Assembly: GCA_003260075.1 (NCBI GenBank)
Contig: QLIY01000200.1
Location: forward strand, 69,126-133,125
Direction of reading: 5' to 3'
Length of the DNA stretch: 64,000 nt
Source: Phallusia mammillata
Lineage: Eukaryota > Chordata > Ascidiacea > Phlebobranchia > Ascidiidae
Position 1 is the first letter of the stretch, and every line of letters starts with the position of its first letter. Made by a program: the position numbers and the translations under genes. Positions 1-13,060 of the stretch are shown here, one piece after another. Under the pieces are notes generated by a model. That model made no database searches and was not told where the DNA came from. It worked only from the letters and a program-made list of their open reading frames with translations.

Positions 1-235
1 AGCGAGATGATTAACTTTTACTAAATAAAGTAAGCTTACCCAACCCTAACCACGATTATAGCGGGATCACCGCCCCTAACTTGGTAAATACCAGGTCACC
101 CTGCACTAACGGCTTACCGCTAAAACCAAAGTTGAGATGGTCACACCGAACAGGGCCTCAACTAAAACAAGTTTAATAACATATAAAATGGCAAAAACGT
201 TAGCAGTTTGTGACACTGAATCAGTTAAGTTTATT

Positions 236-500
236 TCTAAACAATAGCCTTTATTGCATGACAACTAGCAAAACTGCAGTTGTTCGCGCACTATCGTGAT
301 GTTTTCTGTCTTGTCTGTGATGTCACAAGCCGTCTTTGGATCATTGTTATGCGTAATTTCGCATAATAAGCTAAAATTCTGCAAATCTACTTTCGTTTTT
401 CTAAAATACACATTTAAGCTTAAGGTCCGCGAGTCCTCGATATAATGGCAAAGGGACCGTTTCGAAAAAATAATGAAAAAGTTTGAAAACCACAGTTCCA
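236..500 (+). repeat. Dispersed repeat related to a hAT element, copy 1
   Basis: This segment matches 33833-34041 over most of its length: both start at the shared string ctaaacaatagcctttattg and both end in AGTTTGA(A/G)AACCAC. The ending resembles the right terminus AGTTTGAGAACCACTG of the hAT-type elements at 34838 and 56306. No left terminus or target duplication is visible, so this is a decayed, 5'-truncated copy. Confidence 0.6.
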
Positions 501-3500
501 GACAAACGTAGTGAAAACAAACCGTTGTGAAATTTTTTACTCGCAAAAATTATCGACAGTTCAAAACACGAAACTCGTAATTGCACTGGAAAAGTTTTCA
601 TGACTTCTGCACATTTCCTGCCTAAAACAAACCAGGTTTTAGGTAATCAAACATTGGCGGAAACACGTTTGCATGTGAACCGCGAATCAGTGGAAAACAT
701 TCGCGGAAAACATTCGAGTGGAAAACATTCGATACTGGCGTGGCTAGGGCGTGATCGACGTCTGGCAACATGAGTTTTACAAAAATACAAGGTGACGGAC
801 ACGAAAAATGACGTCACTTTTTGTGGCGTCACTAATGCGTGTAACCACAAGAACTCAAATTCAAAGCCAAACAAACTTCCCATAGAATGCAACGTTCGTC
901 AAAATCAGAAGAAAAAAATTGTTTAAAAAAGCGCATGTATAAACAAACAAAAGTTATTTTGCTGCTCTTCTTTTTCCCTTGCCTGAATTTAAACGAATTC
1001 TTTTCGTTCCTTTTAAGAAAGCATATCTTTCCATAATAAAAATACAGATCTTATTTTGTAAATCCACTGTTTTATAACTCACGAAACATCTTTAACTTCG
1101 CATTTGCTCACATTCTACGTGTCACTTTTCATTTTTTACACCTATTTACAATATACTATACTACTTTTCGTACATTCGTAACATTAACTTCTCTATGGTG
1201 AAAATTCAGCCTCGCTACAACCAATTTTTTAAACTATCTGCAATTTATCCTAGACAAACACGATTTCCAATTTTAAATATTTCAGTTGTTTACAAAATGC
1301 GGTCCTGTCAGACAGTTGACAATATGCAGAGCTAAAACATATGTAACCTCCCTCCTTGGTCCTCAAAAACATTCGTTCAACACTGGAATTTTATTTACCT
1401 CGTAATAAAACACAGAACAACCCACCACCTACCAAGTAGAAACTTGAAATCGAAAACTTTCTTTACACTTTCTAAGTATATGACTCACACCATGAGCTGG
1501 AGGAAAGTTAAGATTTTTGATTTTCGGAAAGAACCAACAAGATGATATATTTTTTCTAAATGAGTGATACAATACCCGGATTAACTACACGGCAGCACAC
1601 AAGATGAGCGAAACCCGCATTTCAGGTGATGTGTATCCGCAGGCGCAGCTACAGTGCGTAAGCTTATGTCGCTGTCATATCTTGATAAAGCTACTTTAAT
1701 CTACCGGCAAATCTTAAGCACATGAAATTTTTGTTTTTCGCTTTTGTTTTGTTTTGGGCATTTGCTTTGAAAATTTGCCTTTGGAAATTATATTTTGCGA
1801 TTATTTAAATGCTAAGTTATTAAGCAACAGACAAACAGATGAGGGCACGAGCATTTGACGAAACGTTTGAAATATAAAGCATGTCGCTTTTTACGTCTAT
1901 TTGGGCGGGGGGGGGGCTATAAACAGACCCGCATATAGTGTTCCAAACAGATTTCAACTGGTTTTAATTATTAGTGTTTTACTTGACAAGAACAAAAATC
2001 ATTCCACAAGTTTTATTCTCTCTTACTTGAAGTTATACTTAAACTTTCTATGGGGTTGCTATCGCGTAAACCAACGAGAACTATTTTGAACTGAGCACTC
2101 CTGCTAATTGTAGCTGAAATGGATAAACAGATAAACGATAATCTTAAAACGTAGCAATGGCCGGTGAATGTTTTTTAATATGGATACAATCTTTATCTCC
2201 ATGAACTTTAGCTGAAACAGTTTTGTTATTTAACGAATCTCCCGCAGCCAATAAAATGTATAAAAGAAAGATTCTTGCTTCTGATCAGTAGAATATTGGA
2301 CTGTTTCATAAAAACAGATAAAAAGCATAAATCGTTTCTTTTAATAACAGAAATATATATTTCGCCTTAATAAATAGGCACCGTAAGTTTCTGCAAAAGG
2401 CAAACAAGTAGTAGGCGCGCTGTCGATAAAAAGTTGTGAAACGTAAAAATAAAATAATTTAAACGAAGTGTTTAATATCGGTTTCAAATGAGATATTTTT
2501 TCTTTGGCTTTCCTCAGCAAAACGGTTTCACAAAAAACGATCCTTATTAAAACGGTTTGTTATTAGAACATCAAAGAAAATTTAGACTGACTTAACAATT
2601 ATAGCCTGTTGACACCACGATCTTACACAATAGTCACAGTTTGTAAACGCCTAGATTAGTTTGTTGATACGCACTAAAATTTATATATTCTGATCTGATA
2701 AGCGAGGGCCACTGAAGGGTATTTAACTAAATGACCGCAATTACACAAGCAAATAAAATGAGAAGGTTTTAAACTTATTTTATCCTATCTTTTGGCTAAT
2801 GTTGTCACTTCAGTATTAAACAGTAGTCAATGCTTTAAAACGCCTATTTAGTTTGTTAAACACACAAAAAAACGCAATAATATATTTTGGTCTTATCACT
2901 GAAGCCACGAAAGTCTATAACGTTTACTACCACAACACCGCTAGCAAACGAAATAAAAAGATTTGTTTAAGCTTGTCCTTGAACTTGTTTGCAACAATAC
3001 AGCATAACATCTCTTTTATCGCTTCAGGAATTTATTGCCTAGGCTTTAAAATGAAATAATAACAGAGAACACAACAGGTTGTCCAAATTTTTCTTACGGT
3101 CGGATTCTGAATATTACAAGACTTTGGTAAAATGAAAATAAGGTTTTTGTTGAATTTGTACTTCACAGGTTCGGTAAATAATATTTTAGACTCCTCTGAG
3201 CAAAACTGTAGTGTAAAAACTTCACGGACCCCAAAGGACCGCGGACCCCCAAAACGCTGGTTTATTCATTCAAATGGAATGCTTAAAAAGCGCCCAATCA
3301 CAGCATAGTTCTGAGCACACTGCTAGAGATTAGCTGGAACAGGAACTCTAAAAACCCTAAAGACTTTTAATAGTTGGTACCGTGAGTATAGAATGATACC
3401 CTGAGAGACGTTCCGATTTATACTCTGCAAACATTTCTGTACAACACAACACGAACTTTAAAAGGCCACTTGGCTCATCTTACTGCAACAGTCGCAAAAA

Positions 3501-3786
3501 CGCCTAATTAACAACAGATTAACGTGCAAATGCTAAAAAAGCAAAAAAATCGCCCCCGCGTGATTTTAGCAAATGCCATGCGCCTCAAAATATTCTAGGA
3601 GTAACGTTTTTTTAATGCTTTTAGCTTTTTTTAAAGATAAGGCCTCAATCGTGACTTGGCGCGGTTGATACCGTGACACGTCCCTTTGGACTACTATTTG
3701 ATTGATGAACCAGGCAAAAAACTTCTGGTACAACCTTAGGGGGGGGGGTCATCGTTTGCAGAACAGTGATACAAATCAGTTGATTT

Positions 3787-3802
3787 CTTATTCAAATAGA
3801 TT
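3787..3802 (-). other. Near-match (15 of 16) to the Ciona spliced leader
   Basis: On the minus strand these bases read AATCTATTTGAATAAG, one mismatch from the leader ATTCTATTTGAATAAG. No GT donor follows the final AAG, so it is not a spliced-leader RNA gene. It may be a chance match; two exact copies occur at 38356 and 46004. Confidence 0.35.
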
Positions 3803-4020
3803 GTAATTAACATTAACAGCAATTAACAATCGGTGTTGCAAAGAAGACAAAAGAACAACCCGTTAAACCTGTGTTAATCTCCAACTAAAACCTAACTAAA
3901 CATATATTTATTCTATTAAATGTTAGCGTCGACGCTAGCCCCTTACAGTAAAGGCACTAGTCTGTCTACTTTTAATTGACAGAACTAATTTGAACTAATT
4001 TGTTTTAATTAGACCTTATG

Positions 4021-4330
4021 GGTCTTACGGGTTGCTGCGGGCTTTCGGTTGCCGCTCTCCCGCCGAATGCCCGGGCGCTGGCCTGATGTGCTAAGCTGTC
4101 ACCTAAGTCCTATTTCCGGCTATATAAAATTTGTACGTTTATTTTGTTACATAAAGTTTGTATCGAGTCGTCTGGCCACATGCGCAGGCCGGGCCAGCTT
4201 GAACTAGAGGCGCTATATACATGATTGACCTTCATGTCGCTTGTCGCAAAATTTTATAAGTCCTCGCGCTCCAAGTTAAATTAAAAGACTTTGTCAGTTT
4301 TCTAGCCTTATCTAAGCTAACGCAGGTCTG
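4021..4330 (+). other. Possible solo-LTR-like segment
   Basis: The stretch is more GC-rich than its surroundings. It carries a TATA-like string (ctatataaaa, about 4120) about 30 bases before an ATAAA string near 4152, a spacing typical of the U3-R part of a long terminal repeat. The string GGCCACATG(C/T)GC is shared with the segment near 10014. I see no clear ends or target duplication, so the call is weak. Confidence 0.2.
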
Positions 4331-5163
4331 CTTTTTCTTTTGCTCCTGCCTGTCTAAACGTTAACATAAAAATGCCAATTTTCCCAAAAATCGCGGTTTA
4401 TATCGGCAGGAGTGAGAGAATTCCCGAGTGCTGTGAGCGGTCAAGTGGTCAGAAGGAGCTCGGAGCCGTTTTAGAGTATATTGTGAGACGCTTTGGTATA
4501 TACATTTGTTTGCCCTACGTTCTATATTATTGCATATGACCGGTACAGACTCCAGTTTTTATAATTTACTTTGTTTTAATACACTTAAATCTGCATTGTT
4601 TTTTTCATAATTTGGCTTTTTTAAAACAATTTGAAAAATGTAGTCCTGCTTGTAAAACGGTTTACTAGGGGGGGGGGCACGAATGGTACGAATGGTGTCG
4701 ATTCACCTTTTCCACTCTGTCGCTATGTGGTTCCAGGGGGGGGGGTAGCAGTAAGACTAGGGCACGAATGGTGTCGATTCACCTTTTCCACTCTGTCGCT
4801 ATGTGGTTCCACAATGCGAGCAGTGTGGGCTCTGCCTAACTGACGTAGCCGAGAATCGATGTGCGTGACCACATCGCGACCACCTAGTGGCTGAAACTCG
4901 TGCCAGTTGACGTGAAATGTATCCCCAAATGCCTCACGGTTTGGCGCCAAGGGGGGGGGGGTGACATCACGCTCACGCCACTACGATACGTTATCGTTTC
5001 GATACTGGCTTGCAAAGGCAAAAAAAAATTGGAAAGTGCAACGTATGACGTCGTTGACGCCAAAACTAAAAAAATGTTACGCTAAAATGACATCACAGAC
5101 ACCAGGAACTTGTGCCTGTTTGAGCTTCTGTTCACTTGAAACCACCAAACATTCGTGAACGAG

Positions 5164-5405
5164 CGAATATCAATTTTAGTCGTGGACTTATTTGCAAGAC
5201 ATGATTTCTATGTTTGAATCCAAACAAACCACAAACCTGGGGGGGGGGGGGGGGGGGGGGGGGGGGCGTTGGTGAGGCTGGCTCCAGTAAAAATACTGGG
5301 CAGAATCCAGCTCTCAATTTTAGAAATTCGAATATCAATTTTAGTCGTGGACTTGTTTGCAAGACATGATTTCTATGTTTGAATCCAAACAAACCACAAA
5401 CCTGG
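5164..5405. repeat. Duplicated 75-bp segment around a 28-base G-run
   Basis: The segment at 5164-5240 recurs at 5328-5404 with about one base difference. The first copy stops in 'acctgg' and runs into G28 (5239-5266); the second continues from 'acctgg' into ordinary sequence. This is the stop-and-restart pattern that I read as a contig joint. Confidence 0.75.
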
Positions 5406-5439
5406 CAAATTTGTAATAAAATTTAAGTTCAGCAAAATT

Positions 5440-5922
5440 GCTAAATATTACCCAAACCAAGTCGTTTATGTGGTGCAAAGGTAACTTTATATGTCCACTG
5501 TGTTGTGCCCGTCACAAGTCTGGCTGACATCTTGTTTACAATCGATAAACCCCACATCAGCAAATACATTTACGATTGGCGTAAAGTTTTTTTAATGGCG
5601 TTTACGACACAAAATCGAGAAACTTGTCCAATCAGCATTTTGTGCTGTTTGGTTATTGCAAACAAAATTGGCTTGGGGGGGGGGGAGCTAAATATTACCC
5701 AAACCAAGTCGTTTATGTGCTGCAAAGGTAACTTTATATGTCCACTGTGTTGTGCCCGTCACAAGCCTGGCTGACATCTTGTTTACAATCTATAAACCCC
5801 ACATCAGCAGATACATTTACGATTGGCGTAAAGTTTTTTTAATGGCGTTTACGACATGAAATCGATCAACTTGTCCCGTCAGCATTTTGTGCTGTTTGGA
5901 TATTGCAAAAAATTTAGCTTGA
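5440..5922. repeat. Tandem copy of about 235 bp at a G-run joint
   Basis: Bases 5440-5674 recur at 5687-5922 with scattered substitutions. The first copy ends at 'ggcttg' in an 11-base G-run. The level of difference looks allelic. Confidence 0.75.
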
Positions 5923-6245
5923 ATAGCTCTTTTATTCCCATTTTGACAGAACAGCTATAGCTGTATATATATCGAAACTGTATTTCCCAATGTGTTAAGT
6001 GACATCACCCGTTTATTTGTTTTGGTGAATCGAACTCGGTTTCGCAACGATCACACACGTTGCAAGCATGTTAGAGTGAGGTTTTCATCGATGGTAAATG
6101 TACCTTTAAAGGGGTGAACTTGACATGCTTTACGGGTAGATATGAGTATGTAAAACAAGTTTAAAGTTATGCTGCATTTGTGTGTTAAAGATACGAAATC
6201 TTCAAACGAAAGGTAAACGAAAGAAAAAAGGTTATGGGGGGGGGG

Positions 6246-6775
6246 GACTGTCTGTTGTTTGTATAATGTCTCATATACTTTCCATCATATTATTGCAAAT
6301 ACTATGCGCGTTTTGTTGTACCAGCTGGTAATTTTATCAGTAAAATAATAAACCAATCTACGCTACTTTAATAGCAATTCTAAACTAAGGGGGGGGGGTA
6401 GTGTAGTCTTTCAATTAGCATTATTGATTTTACAAAATGCGTGAAAAACTGGTATGCAGCACAAGTTCGACGTCACCCATTGTTGATGAGATAGTAATAA
6501 AAGACGGTAAGTTTTGTGTGGTTGCAAAACATATTTAAAAAAAACTAAACTGGCATAAACTGATCAATTGAAGCTATACCTTTGTCGAACGTTTGAATGA
6601 TGGCGCACAAGCAGTTGGCTTCTGGATGCAAACTGTCTGTTGTTTGTATAATGTCTCATATACTTTCCATCATAATATTGCAAATACTATGCGCGTTTAG
6701 TTGTACCAGCTGGTAATTTTATCAATAAAATAATAAACCAATCTACGCTACTTTAATAGCAATTCTAAACTAAGC
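6246..6775. repeat. Fragment of transporter intron 1 repeated upstream of exon 1
   Basis: The 142-bp piece 6246-6388 is bounded on both sides by G-runs (6236-6246 and 6389-6398) and matches 6630-6775 inside intron 1 with a few substitutions. It therefore appears once before and once after the first coding exon. An orphan piece enclosed by two gap-like runs is best explained as an alternative allele fragment placed between contigs. Confidence 0.75.
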
Positions 6776-7694
6776 AAAGTTATAAACCAAGTTGGTTTCG
6801 TAAACCCAATTTTTAAAGTCTTTAAACTTATAGATATAAGCTCACTTATAATTGTATACCTTGTAATTCTATATGTTATCATGATACATGCATGTATTAT
6901 TTGTTTAGATGAAGCAAAAGAGACAGAGACCGGTAAAGAAACAAAACCTGATGATTTCTGGAATGCAAATGTTTTCGATGATGGTTAGTTTTGTTGCACA
7001 TATCTCCCATCTGTTTTTCAAAGAATATCAAACCAATATACAAATTTGCAATTAGTACATACCTACTATACGCTTTACACATCGAGAATTATTTGCTGTT
7101 AGCTCCGAGTTTTACCATAGTTGCATGTTATTGCAGCAAACTATGTTCGGTGGAGTGAAAAAACAAGCAAAGCCAAGCTTCAAACTGTGATGGTTTCCAC
7201 TGTGAAAGTATGTGTTGTACTGGGTTGCCTATACCTGTTCATTTGCTCTATTAGCATGCTGGGAGACGCTTTCCAAGTATTGGGTAAGACTGATTGGTTT
7301 GTGTTTTTGAAATTCAGCATCGTTTAAAGATGTTGTTGTTTTAATAGACAATGAATATGTGCAGCTCTTATTAGTATAATATATCTAGCAAAATCAAACC
7401 ATTACGTTTTCACTGACCAAAAGATATTTAGTGTACGGTTATATATTTGCCCCCAAATAGCCAAATACCTGTTTAGCAGATTTTTTTACTGATATAGAAA
7501 CAAAACGGTAACACTTGCTTATTTTTTGTAGCCGGAAAGGCAGCTGGAGACTTGTTTTCCAACTCGTCTTTCCTCAAAAACCCCATTACTGGTTTAATTA
7601 TCGGAATGCTGGTCACTGCGCTCATCCAAAGTTCTTCCACATCGATTTCTATTGTCGTTACCATGGTAGCCTCCGGAAGTAAGACTTGTTTAAC

Positions 7695-7773
<79 letters not shown>

Positions 7774-10700
7774 TTTTTACAAAAAACATTTTAATTTAAA
7801 ACATGTCAATTTTGAGAGTTTGTTCGTTGTACGTTGGAAGCATGTTCATTGTACATCTCAAACTTCGGTTGTTTGAGAAATACGGTATTTTTGTGGTTTT
7901 ATAAATGTTTATGACAGTACAAAACCAACTCGTATAGGTGTGTCATAAAACAGAAGTGTAATAATTAACTAACTTTTTAACAGCTCAATAGTCAGATCGA
8001 GCAATTCACACAACTGTAAATACCGAATAATCCAGGTTCAAACATAAAACCTTTTTTGTAATTTTAACAGCGTGTGTTTGATGCAAATTTCTTGTTCCCC
8101 TTTCTACAAGCTCTTAAATAAAGGTGGTTTACGTGCATTGCAACTTTTACAATGTTTATCCTTTCACCTCACAGTTTTAGAGGTGCAGGATACCGTTTAC
8201 ATTGTGATGGGGGCCAACATTGGAACTTCGGTCACCAACACTATTGTGTCGCTAACGCAGTCTCTGGATAAGCAGGAATTCAGACGGTGGGCTTCCAAAC
8301 AACAATTTTAACCTAAAATTTATGCCGAATTGTTTTTTTATCAATCAAATACCATTGTAGTAAAAATCGATTTGAATTAACCGTTTTTAAGCATGTTTGA
8401 GACCAAAATTCAAAACATGGATTTTATTTTTAATGTAAGCTTAGCATTTAGTCAAAACAGCTGCGATAAGGTATTGCGAATTTACAGACTTGAACTTTTA
8501 ATAAAAGGTTCCTTTGCAACAAAATTGTTTGAAACTACTGATAACATAACTAATCTAGCCTATTTAATTATCCGATTTAAACGATTTTGTGTGTGTTGTC
8601 TACTTTCTGTCTAGGGCTTTCGCTGGAGCTACCATCCATGATGTCTTCAATCTGTTATCCGTTCTCGTCTTTCTTCCTTTGGAATTTGTGTCAGGTTACC
8701 TTCAAGCGTTGACGAAGGCGATTATCGACTCTTTTCACATTCAAGGGGGTGCGGACGCCCCTGACATGCTGAAGGTTCTGAGTTATATTTTTGCGGAGCA
8801 GTACTTGGTTCTCGATTTTTTTTCAATGTTTCCAAAATGGCCCGTTCGATGTAGTATGCAAGAACATGATAATCGTAGTGAGAGAGGTCCTTACAATCGT
8901 GTAATTTCTTCATAATTTAATAATTTCTTTAATTCCTGTTCAAATCAGGTTATGTTTAGGGTTCACCTTATGAATATAAGTTTACTATTTCTAGCAATGG
9001 AAATAAGCTATACACGTTAAGATTAACGAAGCAAACCGTTTTCTAACTGTTATCAGTTGAGTTTTAGCGACATAACATTGAAAGTACATAGAGCATCAGA
9101 ATTAAAACTATTTGAAAATACCTAAACTGCACATAGCCTATTTGAAAAGCTATTGTTTTAAAAATAAATGATAATAGGCTTAGTGTACAAGTGAGTTGTT
9201 TGTTTGGAGCAGGTCATCACAAATCCGTTCGTCAAGTCGATTGTGGAAATTAACAAAACAGTCATCACTCTGGTTGCTCAGGAAGTGCCTCTGGAGAAGA
9301 ACTCGAGTATGATCAAAGTATGATTCAGTAAACATGTTCAAAGATTTCATTTTTGACCTATTTCAACTTAAGTTTCTGTTTAAATTTTTCCTGTGTCATA
9401 CTAAAATAATTTTGAGCTATTTCAAGGAAAATAATTAAGCAGCTTAATTTGCATTTCCCAAACTAAAGGACAATTAACACACGAAACTACAGGGCAGTTT
9501 GGGCAAACATTTTTTGTGTAAGTTTAGTTGTTCGGTACTACTGTAGCGGTTGTGATGCGAAAGCATTAGATTTAAAATCATAAACTTCTAAAATTACCCA
9601 AAGTCATTTAAACGTATAGCCTATTTTTATGAGTCCTAAATTTCGTGTTTGTGCGTTGGGGATTAGGCCGTCGCAATTTCCCTTTGTTACGGAGTCAGGA
9701 AGCTTGTGTTTCCAACCGTGCGCCTGCAAATGTGATTTATTGTTCCCTGCTGAATTTTGTAGGCTACCACGTGTTTTGTGCTATATAAGGTTTTGCGTTT
9801 CGTTTAATAAAACACTCTAGACACTATTCGTTCTGGAGTCACGACTCTACTGTGCGCACTCCACGCTTTGGAGTCTACACTGTGCACACTATACGCACTG
9901 GAGTGAACTCGACTCTACTCTCCGCACTCTACGCTCTGGAGTCAGAACTGAGAACACACTGGACAGTGGGAACACGCTGGCCTCAGTTCAGCACATAGTC
10001 GCGACGGGCCACATGTGCGGAATTAACTAACGGCCGCCCCTCACACTACTTTAAACAGAGCTTGACGATTGGCAAAGAAGTAACTGTACCTTAATTATGA
10101 CCACCAAAAGGTCGAGTTTTACATTTGTTTTGGGCAGTTCACTAATTGTGCAATATTTGGGACCAAAGTTTCGCAATTACCGTAGCTACAGCTATNCTGA
10201 GAACACACTGGACAGTGGGAACACGCTGGCCTCAGTTCAGCACATAGTCGCGACGGGCCACATGTGCGGAATTAACTAACGGCCGCCCCTCACACTACTT
10301 TAAACAGAGCTTGACGATTGGCAAAGAAGTAACTGTACCTTAATTATGACCACCAAAAGGTCGAGTTTTACATTTGTTTTGGGCAGTTCACTAATTGTGC
10401 AATATTTGGGACCAAAGTTTCGCAATTACCGTAGCTACAGCTATAACTTGCTATGCTGGCGAATTAGACAGCTTGAACTATGTATAATATAGTGACTGAT
10501 TTTATATACCTTAGTTGATCGTTTTTAAAAATTAAGGAATTTTGTCTTTGTCATCAGATTTGGTGTGAGACGACATCGGGTTATATCAACGTCACCAAGC
10601 TAATAAACGAAACTACTGTGATTAATGGACAAAACATCACAACGGAAGTAAACGTGACTGAACTCCAAAAGGTTTCTGTGGGAGTACGAATGTGTAAGTG

Positions 10701-12871
10701 CACTCCTGTGTCTTGTGTAAATGTTTGGATTCTGCTAAGTCGACAAAACTCGCGGCCTAATGCAACGCTGCACAGTTTTCACACAACGCAAATAAATATT
10801 TGCCGTGTATTAATTGTCAATGTGGATAATATTGACAGGTGTACAATCTATATACACGTGCAACAAAATCTTCAGTGAACAAAAAAGGGTAGCAAATACT
10901 TAAATGTGTTATGCTTTCAATAAGTGCACCTTCCAGCTGCCTGTTGTTAAAGAATCTGTCAAAAATTTCGACTTTGGGAAGTTGCTAACTTATAGTTAGT
11001 TCAACCATCTGATTCCTCTGAATTTGATCAACGCCGCTCAAGTTTCTTGCTCAGAAAAACACAAGTGGTCAATGGGATTAGAATCCACAAGATTGTGCAC
11101 AAGACAGGTTGCTTTGTAACGCAATGGTTCTCAACCCGTGGCACGCGTACCATCAGTGGTAAAACTTTGGGTAAAACTCGTGTCTTCAGCATTCCTTTGG
11201 ATTACTAACCTTGCCTGTTTCAGAAACTTTCTAGATTCGCCAAGAAGAACAGGCTAGCTCTTAGTCTACCTATCCAAACAGGATTTGTGCACGCAGCGAT
11301 ATTAAAAGTCGTCCGTATAAGGTTGAGAACCACTGCTCTAACCAGTCGGTCACATTGGTGACGATTATACAGCATAAACAGTATAAATTACCGCACAACA
11401 AACTTAACAAAGCCAAAGAAACTTTGACAACAACACCAAATAAACATAAAGTCACATAATTCTGCACCACTGCATAAAAAATGTTTTTTTTCTTTGTAGG
11501 TGAATCGCCTGAAGATTTTCTCTTTGCAAACACTGGATTATCTGATGTTGTAGCTGGTGTGATTCTCCTACTTATGGCTTTGATTATTCTCTGCACCTGT
11601 CTTATAGTTATGGTTAAAGTTCTTAACTCTATGATGCACGGGAGTGTGTCTAGAATGGTGAAGAAGCTTATTAATACCAACTTTAGGTACCCATTCGGTT
11701 GGGTTACAGGTAGGTGTCAGTTTTAGGCTATTTTAGCCTAAGAAAGTGTATATTCTTTTTCTATTTTTCATTAACAGGTCCGTTCCAAGCGCTACAAAAA
11801 GCGTTAAGGAGTACAGCGTCACAAAAATATTTTTTGTTTGTTTTGGTTTAAAATGTATTAGGAATTTAAATCGACGGCTGCTATTGTAAGTTAGAGTATT
11901 AAAAAAATCGATCCAAAGTATTTAGTTAAAAAACAAGATTCCAAAGGCAAAACATTAAAACGCACCTAACCTACAATCTTTGTTCGGATTCGAAACCAAC
12001 AACATCATAAAACGTTTTGCAGAAGTCAGCAGTCTTTGTATTTGCTGCCTTTAACATTTACGATGTTTATCGATTTACAATGTTGTCTTTTCCAGGATAC
12101 CTTGCACTTCTCTTCGGTGCTGGAATGACGTTTGTGATTCAAAGCAGCTCTGTATTTACTTCAATTCTCACCCCTCTTGTAGGCATTGGTGTCGTGCAAT
12201 TAAAAAGAATGTACCCGCTCACTCTGGGCGCCAACCTTGGCACAACGACCACTAGTATCTTAGCAGCACTTGCCAGCGATCCGTCTAGGCTGCAGTATTC
12301 TCTTCAAGTTTCTCTTATTCACTTATTTTTTAACCTGTCTGGTATTTTAGTGTGGTATCCTATTCCGTTTATGAGAATCCCCATCGCAGGCGCCAAGTTT
12401 TTAGGCAACACCACTGCTGAATATAGGTGGTTTGCAGTGCTTTACGTGGTATCTGTATTCTTTATCTTTCCATTGGTCCTCCTGGCCCTATCCTTAGCAA
12501 ACGTGTGGGCGTTAATCTCTGTGATAATAGTAGTGGCTGTCATTGTTATTTTTGTGATTGTGGTAAACATCCTACAGAAACGCAGGCCTTTATGGCTTCC
12601 CGCGTCAATGAGAACTTGGGAATTTCTACCCTTGCCCATGCGGTCTTTGCAGCCATACGACACTTTTATGAGCAAGTACCTTCTCTGCAAGTGCTGTTGT
12701 AAGGGCCAGACCGACGATGACGTCACCAGTATGACGTCATCAGCTGTTAAGAAGCGTGATAGTGCGAGTTCATCTGATGTTGAGTGTTGCTCTGATGACG
12801 TGTGCGATGATGGACATTTGAATCCGGTCTTTGATATGGACAATAAAGAAACCATTGATACGCACTTGTAA
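6437..12871 (+). CDS. SLC34A: SLC34-type sodium-dependent phosphate cotransporter, complete
   Basis: It imports inorganic phosphate across the plasma membrane, driven by sodium. Ten exons join in frame to 645 residues: 6437-6506, 6909-6983, 7137-7283, 7532-7678, 8175-8286, 8615-8774, 9213-9317, 10558-10693, 11500-11709, 12096-12871. The family's inverted repeat is clear: QSSSTS near residue 130 with GANIGTS near 159, and QSSSVFTS near 403 followed by GANLGTTTT. Between them is a large extracellular loop (about 240-318) with sequons at N251, N283, N289, N298 and N304, and Cys275/Cys318 that may form its disulfide. A187, A189 and D193 match the residue set of electrogenic members. The tail ends DTHL, a class I PDZ ligand form. 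The start is the first in-frame ATG before a strong donor. The gap at 7699-7772 is intronic and breaks nothing. Vertebrate paralogue assignment is not possible. Confidence 0.95.
7699..7772. other. 74-base G-run in transporter intron 4, probable gap filler
   Basis: A pure G74 tract follows 'tttagg' 20 bases after the exon 4 donor. No tandem copy flanks it, unlike the 10-base runs. By analogy with the C54 tract at 53767, which replaces 50 bases of known sequence, it probably marks a real gap of about this size. Confidence 0.6.
9822..9943 (+). repeat. Short tandem array of a Ctctggagtc-type motif
   Basis: Four imperfect repeats of the pattern cact..acgc..tggagt occur here, in intron 7 of the transporter. 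They follow a TATA-like string at 9782 and an AATAAA at 9806, an arrangement that could belong to a decayed LTR. No coding potential is visible. Confidence 0.5.
9941..10448. repeat. 254-bp direct duplication joined by a single N
   Basis: Bases 9941-10194 are repeated essentially identically at 10196-10448. The joint is one undetermined base at 10195: the first copy stops at 'acagctat' and the second continues 'acagctataactt'. It lies in intron 7 of the transporter, so the protein is unaffected. An unmerged overlap is the simplest reading. Confidence 0.8.
11122..11335. mobile_element. Decayed hAT-type MITE in transporter intron 8
   Basis: The left end CAATGGTTCTCAACC and the right end GGTTGAGAACCACTG are inverted repeats of the form also seen at 34838 and 56306. 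The interior has no transposase frame. The 8-bp flanks (ttgtaacg and ctctaacc) match only at 5 of 8 positions, which suggests an old insertion. Confidence 0.6.
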
Positions 12872-13060
12872 AGTGAAAATAGCTTCATAATGTCTCATTA
12901 GCTACATAAACCTACTTTCTAATGTACTTACTGATGGTTTTTCAGTTTTGTAAAACGCAATTAACTGCTTGGCTATCGTGTTTCTGTAGGCCTACCATTT
13001 CGCTTTGATCTTACATGTATATTATTCATTTTATGCGAATCAATCGCAGCCCATATTGCA

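Larger units (their letters stand above)
1..6436. other. Gene-free stretch upstream of the phosphate transporter
   Basis: I find no exon here with supporting homology. The open frames are short and lack recognisable domains. The stretch holds a decayed hAT-related repeat near its left end, an LTR-like segment near 4.1 kb, nine G-runs of 10-28 bases (for example at 1907, 3739, 4668, 4736, 4951, 5239, 5675, 6236 and 6389) and several duplicated segments. A promoter for the transporter should lie in the last kilobase, but the G-run joints there make its exact sequence unreliable. Confidence 0.5.

Noticed and set aside
7552..7794. Open frame with a long polyglycine tail
   Set aside because: The first part is exon 4 of the phosphate transporter; the glycines are translation of the G74 filler in the intron.
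12442..12888. 148-residue minus-strand open frame
   Set aside because: It is antisense to the last transporter exon, with no homology or splice support.
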